Origin: Syntrophomonas sp964422685
Lineage (GTDB): Bacteria > Bacillota > Syntrophomonadia > Syntrophomonadales > Syntrophomonadaceae
Reading direction: 5' to 3'
Assembly (NCBI GenBank): GCA_964422685.1
Contig: CAYRCG010000022.1
Coordinates: 1 to 19,303, forward strand
DNA length: 19,303 bases
The first letter of the stretch is position 1, and every line of letters begins with the position of its first letter. Below are positions 7,947 through 15,365 of the stretch, piece after piece. The position numbers were made by a program, and so were the translations under genes. The notes below the pieces were generated by a model that was given only the letters and a program-made list of their open reading frames with translations, did no database searches and was not told the DNA's origin.

Positions 7947-9665
7947 TTGCACCTAGGATTAGATTTCGGAACTTCATATACTAAACTCGGCTTGTGCGGT
8001 AATGGCAAATTTATAAACCTTTTGGGAAATAAGGGGCAGGTCCCCAGCGTGGCTGCATACCTACCCTCACGGCATAAACTACGTTTTGGCCCCCAAGCCC
8101 TAAGGTTGGATGAAGCCGGGGCGGAGACCGCCTTTTTCTTCAAGCTGGCCCTGAAAAGGCAGCCTGATCTTCATTTGGGGCCCCATAGCCTGCCGGAGAT
8201 AATAAAGGCTTTTTTCCGTTTCCTGCAGGAGGAGTACCTGGAAGCTAAAGGTATTAAACCGGCTTCATTAAATATAGCAGTCCCTAACTACTTCGGCTTG
8301 AACTCTCGCCGCATTCTTCTCGAAGCCGCCCGTGAGGCCTTCGGCATCGAAGAAGTCTTTTTATTGCCCGAACCCCTGGCAGCCGCTATAGGATATAACC
8401 TGCTTCATCCTACTACTCCCCTGCGGGGGGATATCCTCAGCATTGATATAGGTGGGGGGACCAGTGACTTTAGCTTTCTAACCCTAGCCCAGGACAGCAA
8501 GGAAATGCTGGTAGAAAGCCAATTCCAAATCGGACACGATGCTTTCTCAGGTGCGGAAATCGATAAGGCTATACTGGAACGCTTGCTCTTCCCAAGTTTC
8601 ACCATGCAGACTGGCATCCGGCTTCCCGACGTATTCTATAGCGGAAAGCTTAATACCCCACGCGCTAGATTCGACTATAATCGTCTCCGATTATTAGCCG
8701 AAAGCTTAAAAATAGCTCTGAGCCGGGAGGAGGAATACTATTTAGACTTTCCTGATTTCCGGGCCGGTCATTCATTAAATGTGGAAGTTACAGCGGAATT
8801 ACTATCTAATAGGTTAGCCCCGGTTTTCCGGCGCTTGGAGGAATACATAGAAGATCAGGTTAAATTGCGGGCAACAAGTCTACAACTATATTCCGCCGGC
8901 AAATGGCATATAGACGTCGTCCTCCTGCTAGGAGGGGCCTCACAAAGCAAGGGGCTTAGTGAATTAATCGCCGCTATCTTTCCCGGGGTTAAGGTAATAT
9001 CCCCTAGTGACCCTTCTTTCTATGTTCTACGCGGACTTTGCCATGAGGGAGGTGGGGCTAAATCGGCTATTTCCGCCTTGAAAGGAATTTACCCGTTTTG
9101 TTTTTATATAGAAGGCATAGACCCGAAAACGCATAGCCACATATTGGAGAAAATTCCTTTCGATACCGCCAATTTGGAACTAGATTTACAAAAGCAATAT
9201 CCTTTTTTTACCCTGCCGGTGGATTCGCACTATAACCTAGCAGAAGAAAAGGAACGGGTTTTATTTCGTATCTATGAGGTGGAGGAAGAAGATAATAGGG
9301 TTAAACTGGAACGCTTCAAAGGGCAGGAACTGGTCTGGCAATGGGAAAGCACACGCCAGGAGCTTCACAATTATTTGGAGCTCCACTTGGATTTAAAAAA
9401 GTCCCGAATAACGAGCGGTCTAGCTTTGTCAACTCTCGGACCTACTACCGAGACCTCTAATCTTTTATCAGGCGGCTTAATGGCTAGACAGTTTAGGATA
9501 CAGCAGTTAATGGCTGATAGCCATTCTAACCCCCGCCTAGCTGATGACTTCGGGAAACACCTGGCCGCCTTGGAGAAACTTGAAAAGCCCTATAGTGATC
9601 ATAGCGAAACCACCCTTTACAAATTATTATACTTGCTCGACTTTTTTACCCGCCCTGGTAACTAA
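7947..9665 (+). CDS. Hsp70/actin-superfamily ATPase (divergent DnaK-like)
   Basis: This 572-residue protein has the complete Hsp70-type nucleotide-binding domain. Phosphate-1 is LGLDFGTSYTK (Asp6, Thr9, Lys13). EPLAAAIGY follows with Glu142, equivalent to DnaK Glu171. Phosphate-2 is IDIGGGTSD (Asp167), and the adenosine motif is VVLLLGGASQS (323-332). VPNYF and the Pro-Ser-Val entry (PSVAAYLP) also match DnaK. After about residue 385 comes a short, divergent beta domain resembling a reduced substrate-binding domain (LFRIYEVEEEDNRVKLERF), then about 65 helical residues in place of the DnaK lid. It is not DnaK itself: there is no DnaJ or GrpE nearby and the C-terminal half differs. I chose TTG 7947 because AAGGAGG at 7930-7936 lies ten bases upstream and the protein then begins MHLGLDFG, as expected for the fold. 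An in-frame GTG at 7905 has no ribosome site. It probably works with the three helical proteins upstream. Confidence 0.9.
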   Translation: MHLGLDFGTSYTKLGLCGNGKFINLLGNKGQVPSVAAYLPSRHKLRFGPQALRLDEAGAETAFFFKLALKRQPDLHLGPHSLPEIIKAFFRFLQEEYLEAKGIKPASLNIAVPNYFGLNSRRILLEAAREAFGIEEVFLLPEPLAAAIGYNLLHPTTPLRGDILSIDIGGGTSDFSFLTLAQDSKEMLVESQFQIGHDAFSGAEIDKAILERLLFPSFTMQTGIRLPDVFYSGKLNTPRARFDYNRLRLLAESLKIALSREEEYYLDFPDFRAGHSLNVEVTAELLSNRLAPVFRRLEEYIEDQVKLRATSLQLYSAGKWHIDVVLLLGGASQSKGLSELIAAIFPGVKVISPSDPSFYVLRGLCHEGGGAKSAISALKGIYPFCFYIEGIDPKTHSHILEKIPFDTANLELDLQKQYPFFTLPVDSHYNLAEEKERVLFRIYEVEEEDNRVKLERFKGQELVWQWESTRQELHNYLELHLDLKKSRITSGLALSTLGPTTETSNLLSGGLMARQFRIQQLMADSHSNPRLADDFGKHLAALEKLEKPYSDHSETTLYKLLYLLDFFTRPGN

Positions 9666-9835
9666 TAATCTAGCTTCTTTATAGCAGATTCCCCGCCCCC
9701 TTCTCTTATTCACCCGTATTTCTCCCCTTTGCCGGCATCTTCCATTTTCTATGTTCCCTTAATTACACCTTTTATCTTTCATTTCCCCGCCTCCGCCTTC
9801 CGTTCCCCTCCCCCCGTTACTCATCATCTGCTTTA
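9666..9835. other. Pyrimidine-rich gap between convergent genes
   Basis: This 170-base stretch between the convergent Hsp70-like and MerR genes is strongly C/T-rich on the + strand (for example CTCCGCCTTCCGTTCCCCTC), so the strand read from the MerR gene is purine-rich. No hairpin terminator is visible for either gene. I see no gene in it. Confidence 0.5.
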
Positions 9836-10321
9836 CTATCTTAGTATCCGTGATAGCCAGGATTTACCCCGGGCCTGTTCCGTTTTCCAAAGCTCCAAAA
9901 ATTCATCAATTTTCTTTTCCCTTTCCTCGTTGCGCTTATCCATTTTCTTTTCCAGTCTTTCCATACGTTGTTCCAGTTTTTGGTTCTGTTCCAGTAAGGT
10001 TTGGTTTTGCTCTACGATTTTCTTGGTCAAAGAGACAACTTCCAAAGCAGCTTGGTTTTTATTATCTAAGGGGATAACTGCTTTTTCTTCTGTTTCTTCG
10101 ATATTCTCCAAAGCCATCTTAATAGCCGTGGTGTTAAGTCCCTTGTTTTTGAGCTGCAGAACTAACTTTAGGGTTTCCAGATCAGATTCATTATAAAGCC
10201 GGTCACCACGCTCATTACGCTTTATCTTTAGGCCCAGGCTATTTTCCAGATAGCGCAAAGTATATTGTTCTATCCCTAGAAGTTCTGAAACCTCGCTAAT
10301 CTTATAATATATTTCCTGCAC
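9836..10321 (-). CDS. MerR-family HTH protein with long coiled coil
   Basis: This 161-residue protein has an N-terminal MerR-type winged helix-turn-helix (about 4-72: YKISEVSELLGIEQYTLRYLE, then RLYNESDLETL). From about 90 to 150 it is a charged coiled coil (LLEQNQKLEQRMERLEKKM) and it ends in a basic amphipathic tail (GKSWLSRILR). It lacks the metal- or ligand-binding C-terminus of classical MerR activators. The shape recalls the chromosome-anchoring protein RacA and similar Firmicute MerR-like proteins, in which the coiled coil and basic tail mediate oligomer and membrane contact; that analogy is inference. It starts at GTG 10321 behind GGGAGGAAAGG (10330-10340). It is convergent with the Hsp70-like gene. 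A perfect TTGACA lies about 150 bases upstream. Confidence 0.9.
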   Translation of the reverse strand: MQEIYYKISEVSELLGIEQYTLRYLENSLGLKIKRNERGDRLYNESDLETLKLVLQLKNKGLNTTAIKMALENIEETEEKAVIPLDNKNQAALEVVSLTKKIVEQNQTLLEQNQKLEQRMERLEKKMDKRNEEREKKIDEFLELWKTEQARGKSWLSRILR

Positions 10322-10419
10322 TTTGTAACCTTTCCTCCCTTTACTTCATAATGTGTTATTAGCCTAAACAATAAAGCAGAAACATCGAAATAGCAGACCT
10401 TCTAACCTAAGAAATTTTT

Positions 10420-10569
10420 ATGAAGCAACATCTTCCAGCATCTTTAGTAACAATAATCGTTAAGTTAATTGTCAACCTCATTATTAAAGACTACGAACTT
10501 TATTGTGAAGCTTTACTTTCCCTTCCCAATTTATATGCCCATATAGGAGTATTAATAACCCTTATATGA
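10420..10569 (+). CDS. Possible 49-residue hydrophobic small protein
   Basis: An ATG at 10420 opens 49 codons (begins MKQHLPASLVTIIVK, ends GVLITLI) with TGA at 10567-10569. The terminator hairpin begins five bases later. Residues 8-22 are hydrophobic, so the product could sit in the membrane. Against it: there is no good ribosome binding site (only CTAAG upstream) and the ORF is short enough to be chance. A promoter-like pair, TTGTAA (10323-10328) and CATAAT (10347-10352) with an 18-base spacer, would produce an RNA of roughly 245 bases ending at the terminator. The unit may be a small protein gene or a non-coding RNA. Confidence 0.3.
   Translation: MKQHLPASLVTIIVKLIVNLIIKDYELYCEALLSLPNLYAHIGVLITLI
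10447..10475 (-). promoter_or_regulatory. Candidate promoter for the MerR-type gene
   Basis: On the minus strand TTGACA (10475-10470) is a perfect -35 box, followed after 17 bases by TGTTAC (10452-10447), a poor -10 match (3 of 6). It would give a leader of about 120 bases. Confidence 0.3.
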
Positions 10570-10573
10570 GCAG

Positions 10574-10605
10574 AGCCGTCCCTTTACCAGGACGGCTTCT
10601 TTTTT
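10574..10605 (+). terminator. Rho-independent terminator, + strand
   Basis: AGCCGTCC (10574-10581) pairs perfectly with GGACGGCT (10590-10597) across an eight-base loop, followed by TCTTTTTT. No + strand gene of usual size lies upstream, which points to a small transcript between 10350 and 10570. Confidence 0.85.
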
Positions 10606-10661
10606 GATATAGCAAGGATGATTAAGTGGCTGGCTAATAGCCAGAATAATCGATGATAAGG

Positions 10662-10693
10662 AAGGAACCCCCGCATTGTAGCGGGGGTTCCTT
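10662..10693 (-). terminator. Terminator after the acyl-CoA dehydrogenase gene
   Basis: AAGGAACCCCCGC (10662-10674) pairs perfectly over 13 bases with GCGGGGGTTCCTT (10681-10693), loop ATTGTA. It lies 36 bases past the acyl-CoA dehydrogenase stop. The T-run on the minus strand is broken (CCTTCCTTAT), but the stem is very strong. A smaller hairpin, CTGGCT/AGCCAG, is at 10630-10644. Confidence 0.8.
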
Positions 10694-10728
10694 TAATAAC
10701 GGTTTAATACGGCTTCCCGTTAACCGGC

Positions 10729-12567
10729 TTACATATATTCAAATGCATCCAAAGAAACGTCCAGCGCTGAAGAATCTCCATCAGCGACAATTTCGCAAAC
10801 ACTCCAAACATTGGGAACTACATTATGCAGATAGAATTTAGCGGAAGCTACTTTACCACTGTAGAAATTATAGTCAAAGTGATCGGCCCCTAATTCCTTA
10901 GCCCTCTTATCAGCTAGGATAGCTTGATCAAGAATCAGCCTGCCACAGTAAAGCTGTGAGGTTGCCGTGAGTACCCGGCGGGAATAAAGGGGAACCAGGC
11001 TGAAATTGGTCTTGGCATAACCGGCATAAACTTTCAGCATTTCCTGATAAGCCTTTAAGGCCCGGTCTAAAATAGCGAATTCTTTAGACAAGGCTTCATT
11101 ACCCTTATTAGCCTCGCAGAAATCTACCATTTCTTTTACCCAGGCGCCGAATAGGGAGCCACCCTTCATCTGCATCTTGCGGCCCACTAAGTCCAGGGAT
11201 TGAATGTAGTTAGTGCCTTCCCATATGGAGTAGATCTTCATATCACGGGCTATTTGGGATACTGGGTATTCTTCACAATAGCCATATCCGCCGTAGGACT
11301 GAATAGCCTCACTTATGAGCCACCAACCTTCGTCGGAAGGATAGGCTTTACAAAGCGGGGTAGTCAATTCAATCAGATCGCTGGCAGCTTTTCTTACCTC
11401 CGGGTCCGGATCGCGATGTCTTTGGTCAAATGCCAGATACACTCGATATAACATAGCCCGCATAGCATCAACATGAGCTTTGCCCAGCATCAAAGTGCGT
11501 TTGATATCTTCGTGATTGATTATAGCTACACGGCCCGCTTTGGGATTAGTCAGGAGTCGGCCCTGTACCCGTTCCTTAGCATTATCCCTTGCATTACAAA
11601 AAGCGTTAATAATACAGGATAAAGCCATGTGCCCGGTTTCCATGCGGGCCAGGTTCATCATCTGGAACATCTGTGCCATGCCTTGCCCCTTGCCATCATG
11701 TTCGCGGGGATCATTACCCAAGAGCCAGCCGCGGCAGCCGTCATTTTCGCCGGCGGCCAAAGCTGCGGTAACAGAACCGGCTTGTCCCATCTTATGCTCC
11801 ACCCCGGTGGTTTGGAAATCATTATCAGATAGACTGCCATCTTCGTTAACCCAGTATTTAGGTACTACAAAAAGAGAGATCCCACCGGTACCCGGCTTAG
11901 AGCCTTCAATACGAGCCAAGAATAGATGGATGATATTTTCCGTGAAATCATTATCTCCGGCAGTTATGAATATCTTGTTACCTTTGATTTTGAAGATGCG
12001 CGGGTCATCAGTAGGGTATGCCCGGGAAAGGATATCGCCGACATCGGAGCCGGCGCTGGGCTCAGTCAGACACATAGTTCCTGACCAGGTTCCGTCGAAC
12101 ATCTTGGGCAGGAACATGTTTTTAACTTTTTCATCACCAAAGCTTTGGATCAGGTCTGCTGCACCGGTAGTCAGAAGAACATAAGGCATAAAGGTGGGAT
12201 TAGCCGCCCCTATTAGTTCCCAAACCGCCATATGCAACATTTCCGGCATTACCATAGCATCAGGGGAACTATCAATGTTACTGGTTCCCCAGCCTTCACT
12301 TTGTAATTGCTTGAAAAGCGGGCCGAAAGTGGGAGGAGTGGTTACTTTGCCGTTCGCATAAACAATCGGATTATTTTCTCCGTCATCATTGGTGGCTTCA
12401 ATTACTTCTTTACACATCTTTAGAATCGGACCTAGGACCGGTTTAATATCATCTTTAGAATAATAATCGGCAAATTGAGGATAGTTGAAAACTCCATCTG
12501 TAGGCAACCATTCGCCTATGATAAATTCGAAATCCCTAATGTTATTGATTGCAAAGTTAGCAGCCAT
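10729..12567 (-). CDS. Acyl-CoA dehydrogenase, long (about 600 aa) FadE/DmdC-like type
   Basis: This 612-residue flavoenzyme oxidises an acyl-CoA to the 2-enoyl-CoA, the first step of beta-oxidation, passing electrons to an electron-transfer flavoprotein. The flavin/substrate signature CLTEPSAGSDVG contains T168, E169 and D175. The second signature (QSYGGYGYCEEYPVSQIARD) is followed by IWEGTNYIQ, where Glu450 is the likely catalytic base. It is longer than the classical 380-residue enzymes because of an N-terminal extension and a C-terminal helical domain (about 480-612), as in the roughly 600-residue FadE/DmdC-type group. In a syntrophic butyrate oxidiser it would act on butyryl- or longer acyl-CoA; chain length cannot be read from sequence. 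The ATG follows GGAGGG. It ends at a strong terminator, so it is probably transcribed alone, divergently from the acetate-type transporter. Confidence 0.95.
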   Translation of the reverse strand: MAANFAINNIRDFEFIIGEWLPTDGVFNYPQFADYYSKDDIKPVLGPILKMCKEVIEATNDDGENNPIVYANGKVTTPPTFGPLFKQLQSEGWGTSNIDSSPDAMVMPEMLHMAVWELIGAANPTFMPYVLLTTGAADLIQSFGDEKVKNMFLPKMFDGTWSGTMCLTEPSAGSDVGDILSRAYPTDDPRIFKIKGNKIFITAGDNDFTENIIHLFLARIEGSKPGTGGISLFVVPKYWVNEDGSLSDNDFQTTGVEHKMGQAGSVTAALAAGENDGCRGWLLGNDPREHDGKGQGMAQMFQMMNLARMETGHMALSCIINAFCNARDNAKERVQGRLLTNPKAGRVAIINHEDIKRTLMLGKAHVDAMRAMLYRVYLAFDQRHRDPDPEVRKAASDLIELTTPLCKAYPSDEGWWLISEAIQSYGGYGYCEEYPVSQIARDMKIYSIWEGTNYIQSLDLVGRKMQMKGGSLFGAWVKEMVDFCEANKGNEALSKEFAILDRALKAYQEMLKVYAGYAKTNFSLVPLYSRRVLTATSQLYCGRLILDQAILADKRAKELGADHFDYNFYSGKVASAKFYLHNVVPNVWSVCEIVADGDSSALDVSLDAFEYM

Positions 12568-12875
12568 GTTAAAATCCCTCCATTTTTTCTAATAATCTCA
12601 AGAGGTTCTATTTTTTTCCCCCTTATAATCTCTACCTAGCACTAGTTCTCTTTTTAGAGAGCAACCCCCGTTAATAATCCTGAACAGTAGAAGAGTTTAC
12701 TATCACCTCCCTAATCCTCATAAATAAGCCCCCACTCTTATCTACCGGAAAGTGTTTAACCCGGGCGGGACGCGAATAAACAGATTTAAGCTCGGTATCC
12801 GGTAATCTCCGATGGAGGAACTGAAGGAATGTGAATCTAATAAGACATACTCAGTTATATCTATTATTCTAATAC

Positions 12876-12951
12876 TCGCAGGCAAATCCCTTTTTTTTAA
12901 GCACTTTTTTTTAATTGGCCGGGACATCGGGAGAATGTCCTTTACCTGCGA
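12876..12951. other. Possible folded leader element in the long divergent gap
   Basis: The 568-base gap between the divergent acyl-CoA dehydrogenase and transporter genes holds no convincing gene. Near its middle TCGCAGGCAAA (12876-12886) pairs with TTTACCTGCGA (12941-12951) with one mismatch. Inside, GGACAT (12922-12927) pairs with ATGTCC (12935-12940). The open loop carries two runs of eight T separated by AAGCAC. It could be a leader RNA of the transporter; it matches no riboswitch I know. A 57-codon ORF (12812-12985) runs through it but lacks a ribosome site. Confidence 0.3.
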
Positions 12952-13071
12952 AATTAATCGCATTATGGTTTTGGGGGGGAAATAGTTAAGGAAATTGGTC
13001 ACAAGCCGACAGGATTTTCGCAAGTTTTGTTGAATATTAATGTTGTCAATTCATAACCAAATTATGCAAGG

Positions 13072-13088
13072 AAGGAGGTACGATGTAA
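13072..13088 (+). promoter_or_regulatory. Start-stop mini-ORF with strong ribosome site ahead of the transporter
   Basis: AAGGAGGT (13072-13079) is followed by ATG at 13083 and at once by TAA at 13086. The real transporter ATG lies 50 bases downstream with its own AAGGAGG (13124-13130). A ribosome that loads here would initiate and stop immediately, which could modulate expression downstream. It may also be a chance match. Confidence 0.4.
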
Positions 13089-13135
13089 TAATAATCTGAC
13101 TTTTATACAAAATAGCAAAACACAAGGAGGCAGCA

Positions 13136-13786
13136 ATGTCTAATTCAAACGAAATTCATGTAAGCGGGCACATCCAAGAACTGGTGGCCAACCCATCGCC
13201 TTTAGGTCTATTGGGGCTAGCGATGGTAACCCTAGTAGCATCCTCACAGAAGCTCGGTATTACCACCGGCACCGCCTATATTATTCCCTGGGCTATTTTC
13301 TTAGGTGCCATTGCTCAGTTTGTTGCTGGGATTTTGGACTATAAACACAATAATACCTTCGGGGCAACCGCCTTTTGCGGATATGGTTTCTTCTGGTTCG
13401 GCGTGGCTATGACCTGGATGATGGCTAACGGGATCATCGGCATGGGGGCAGAGGTCACCCCAGATATTCACCAGCTGGGATTTGCTTTCCTAGGCTATTT
13501 TATTTTCACCATGTATATGACAGTTGGAGCAGCAGGTGCCAACAAAGTACTATTTATAATCTTCTTCCTTATTGACCTGCTATTCTTGGGTTTATTTGTT
13601 AATACCCTGGGATTAGGCGGGGAGTTTTGGCACGAATTAGCTGCCTATTCTGAACTCGGTATTTCTATTATGTCCTTTTATGGTTCCGCGGCAACGGTAT
13701 TAAACTCCCATTACGGTTTCACCGTATTGCCCGTAGGGGCACCCTTCGGGTCCTTAGCCAAAAAAGCCGCCCAACTTAAAAAGTAG
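13136..13786 (+). CDS. GPR1/FUN34/YaaH (SatP) family acetate transporter
   Basis: This 216-residue inner-membrane protein has six predicted transmembrane helices. It carries the family motif as NPSPLGL at residues 19-25 (usual form NPAPLGL) and the conserved FVAGILDYKHNNTFGATAF segment. Members such as E. coli SatP move acetate and succinate with protons. Here export of acetate made by beta-oxidation, or its uptake, is the likely role, fitting the divergent acyl-CoA dehydrogenase. The ATG has AAGGAGG five bases upstream. The upstream region is unusually long (folded element and start-stop mini-ORF), so expression may be controlled post-transcriptionally. The gene is alone and ends at a bidirectional terminator shared with the convergent glucosaminidase gene. 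Confidence 0.93.
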   Translation: MSNSNEIHVSGHIQELVANPSPLGLLGLAMVTLVASSQKLGITTGTAYIIPWAIFLGAIAQFVAGILDYKHNNTFGATAFCGYGFFWFGVAMTWMMANGIIGMGAEVTPDIHQLGFAFLGYFIFTMYMTVGAAGANKVLFIIFFLIDLLFLGLFVNTLGLGGEFWHELAAYSELGISIMSFYGSAATVLNSHYGFTVLPVGAPFGSLAKKAAQLKK

Positions 13787-13826
13787 CCATCTTTATGCCA
13801 TAGAATCATGCATCATGTTGCGAATA

Positions 13827-13852
13827 AAAAGGCGGGTTTTAACCCGCCTTTT
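13827..13852. terminator. Bidirectional terminator
   Basis: AAAAGGCGGG (13827-13836) pairs perfectly with CCCGCCTTTT (13843-13852) around TTTTAA. The symmetrical A and T flanks let it serve both the transporter (+) and the convergent glucosaminidase gene (-), which ends at 13964. The remaining gap 13853-13963 shows nothing else. Confidence 0.9.
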
Positions 13853-13963
13853 GTTCTCCCTTTAATCTATTTCTTCTTTACGGCAAGACTGAGGTAAATG
13901 ACCTGCTGTATCTATGCTTTAGATCAACTGTATACGCAGGTAACTGTTCAAACAAAATAATAT

Positions 13964-15157
13964 TTATTCTATAAAAGGCGGAGCCTTCCAATAATAGTTA
14001 CTTAAAATACTATGGCCATAGGTATCCGCTGCCGCAAAAGCATCGGCAAAGTCGCTGTATTTTCCACGATCGAAGCCCGGGGTAGCCCATTTTCCCCCTA
14101 AATCTATCCAGCAGGTGGCACAGCCCCTCTTAACCAAGACGAAGCGGGGATCCAATAGTTCTTTTCCTGATGGCAGGGGCGCAGTAGTGGCATAGGCATA
14201 AAGGTGCTGTATATGCGCCTCCACCCCATCGGCCGGGCTATCGAAAAAGGCCCCGTGTTTGCCCTCGATAAAACGGACTCTTTGGGGATTTGCCCCCCGC
14301 AAATCTTCACCGGCCGCAGCCGCCCGTCCGGTTACACTTAAGCCGCAATAATTATTCTGTTCAGGCAAAGCCAGACCACCAAACTTCCACCAGCCGGTTT
14401 CCTTGGCCGCCTGGCAAAAGGCAATGTCCCCTCTTATCCCGTATTCTTCCCCAATCCGCAGGTATAATTCTGCCAGATCCGGAGCCTGGGGGTTATTCTC
14501 CCGCAAAAGGGCACGCAACTGCTCCGCCGTCAGAGTAGAATCACCCATAATGCTTATTGCATAATCCTTGGCCATTGATGGGTTTTCCGCCACCGGTGCG
14601 GGAGGTCCCGTCGCTGGTGCTCCCGGCAATTCCTTCGGTTCCTCCGTCAGTTCTTCCGGTTTATTAGAAGAATCGACCGGCAGGACCTGGGGAGTGGCTA
14701 CTATTACCCGGTAGTTTACCGCATCCCAATCCACTTTCATCCCCATCCCCTCAAAAGTGGTTCTTAAAGGCACCATTGTCCGGTCATTTACTATAAGTGG
14801 CAATACGTCATCCGCCTTAATCTCCCGCCCATCAAAATATATCTGCACATGTGTCCCTAGGGTATCTACCGGCAATAATGAACTGTCCTTAGCCGGTGAA
14901 CTACTTATTACGACCCGGTAGTTTTGCGCGTCCCAATCTACCTTAAGCCCTAATCCTTCGCTGATTACCCGCAAAGGTACCATGACCCGGTCATTTTTGA
15001 TAAAGGGGAGTACCTCCCCTGGATCTACTTGTTGTCCGTCCACAAATATCCGCACCGGTGGGGTCCCCAGCGCCCGGGCGGAAGGGGTTGTCCCTAAAGC
15101 AGAAAGACTGAATAGGGCGGCTAACAACAATGCGATTAAAGATAATCTTCTTCCCAT
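13964..15157 (-). CDS. Secreted glucosaminidase with two copper-amine-oxidase-like N-terminal domains
   Basis: This 397-residue exported protein is probably a cell-wall hydrolase. A signal peptide (1-29, ending ARA) precedes two tandem copper amine oxidase N-terminal-like domains at 35-84 and 104-154, each with NDRxMVPLR and the ending VDWDAxNYRV. A Pro/Glu-rich linker (about 155-200) leads to a glucosaminidase domain (about 215-380) with AKETGWW, where Glu253 is the likely catalytic acid, and QNNYCGL. The enzyme would cut the glycan strand of peptidoglycan. Despite their name, the N-terminal repeats are non-catalytic modules common in anaerobic Firmicute envelope proteins, probably for wall or surface attachment. 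GGAGGTG precedes the ATG. It is a single gene, convergent with the transporter. Confidence 0.92.
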   Translation of the reverse strand: MGRRLSLIALLLAALFSLSALGTTPSARALGTPPVRIFVDGQQVDPGEVLPFIKNDRVMVPLRVISEGLGLKVDWDAQNYRVVISSSPAKDSSLLPVDTLGTHVQIYFDGREIKADDVLPLIVNDRTMVPLRTTFEGMGMKVDWDAVNYRVIVATPQVLPVDSSNKPEELTEEPKELPGAPATGPPAPVAENPSMAKDYAISIMGDSTLTAEQLRALLRENNPQAPDLAELYLRIGEEYGIRGDIAFCQAAKETGWWKFGGLALPEQNNYCGLSVTGRAAAAGEDLRGANPQRVRFIEGKHGAFFDSPADGVEAHIQHLYAYATTAPLPSGKELLDPRFVLVKRGCATCWIDLGGKWATPGFDRGKYSDFADAFAAADTYGHSILSNYYWKAPPFIE

Positions 15158-15263
15158 AACCTTGCACCTCCAGTATTATATCCCACCATTCCCTATTATA
15201 ATTCCTTCTTTTCCGGCAAATTCCTGCCATAAAAGCTAAAGTATCATAGATTAATATGAAAAG

Positions 15264-15365
15264 GTGAGGCGTGAGGGGTGAGTGTTGCAGCCATGCTTCG
15301 CCAATCGCTCGCTGGTATATTCATATCGCGCCGCCCCACGTCACTCCGAGCCTGGCGGGGAATCT
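15264..15365. repeat. Dispersed-repeat remnant in the 15158-15495 gap
   Basis: The 338-base gap has GTGAGG-type direct repeats at 15264-15282 (GTGAGGCGTGAGGGGTGAG). At 15340-15365 it has GTCACTCCGAGC followed by GGGGAATCT, resembling the widespread GTCATTCCGAGC-AGGAATCT repeat that also appears, inverted, at 7740. No gene is seen. Confidence 0.45.

Noticed and set aside
7720..7956. 78-codon + strand ORF bridging two cassette genes
   Set aside because: It reads through repeat-like sequence in another frame and overlaps both real genes.
9729..10196. 155-codon + strand ORF opposite the MerR-type gene
   Set aside because: Ser/Phe-rich shadow of the purine-rich minus strand; the opposite strand encodes a clear HTH protein.
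11516..12184. 222-codon + strand ORF within the acyl-CoA dehydrogenase gene
   Set aside because: Antisense shadow; the minus strand has both acyl-CoA dehydrogenase signatures.
12812..12985. 57-codon + strand ORF (begins MEELKECESNK)
   Set aside because: No ribosome site and it crosses two T8 tracts and a hairpin; noted as unlikely.
12742..13023. 93-codon minus-strand ORF in the divergent gap
   Set aside because: TTG start without a ribosome site, runs through poly-T tracts, and shows no recognisable motif.
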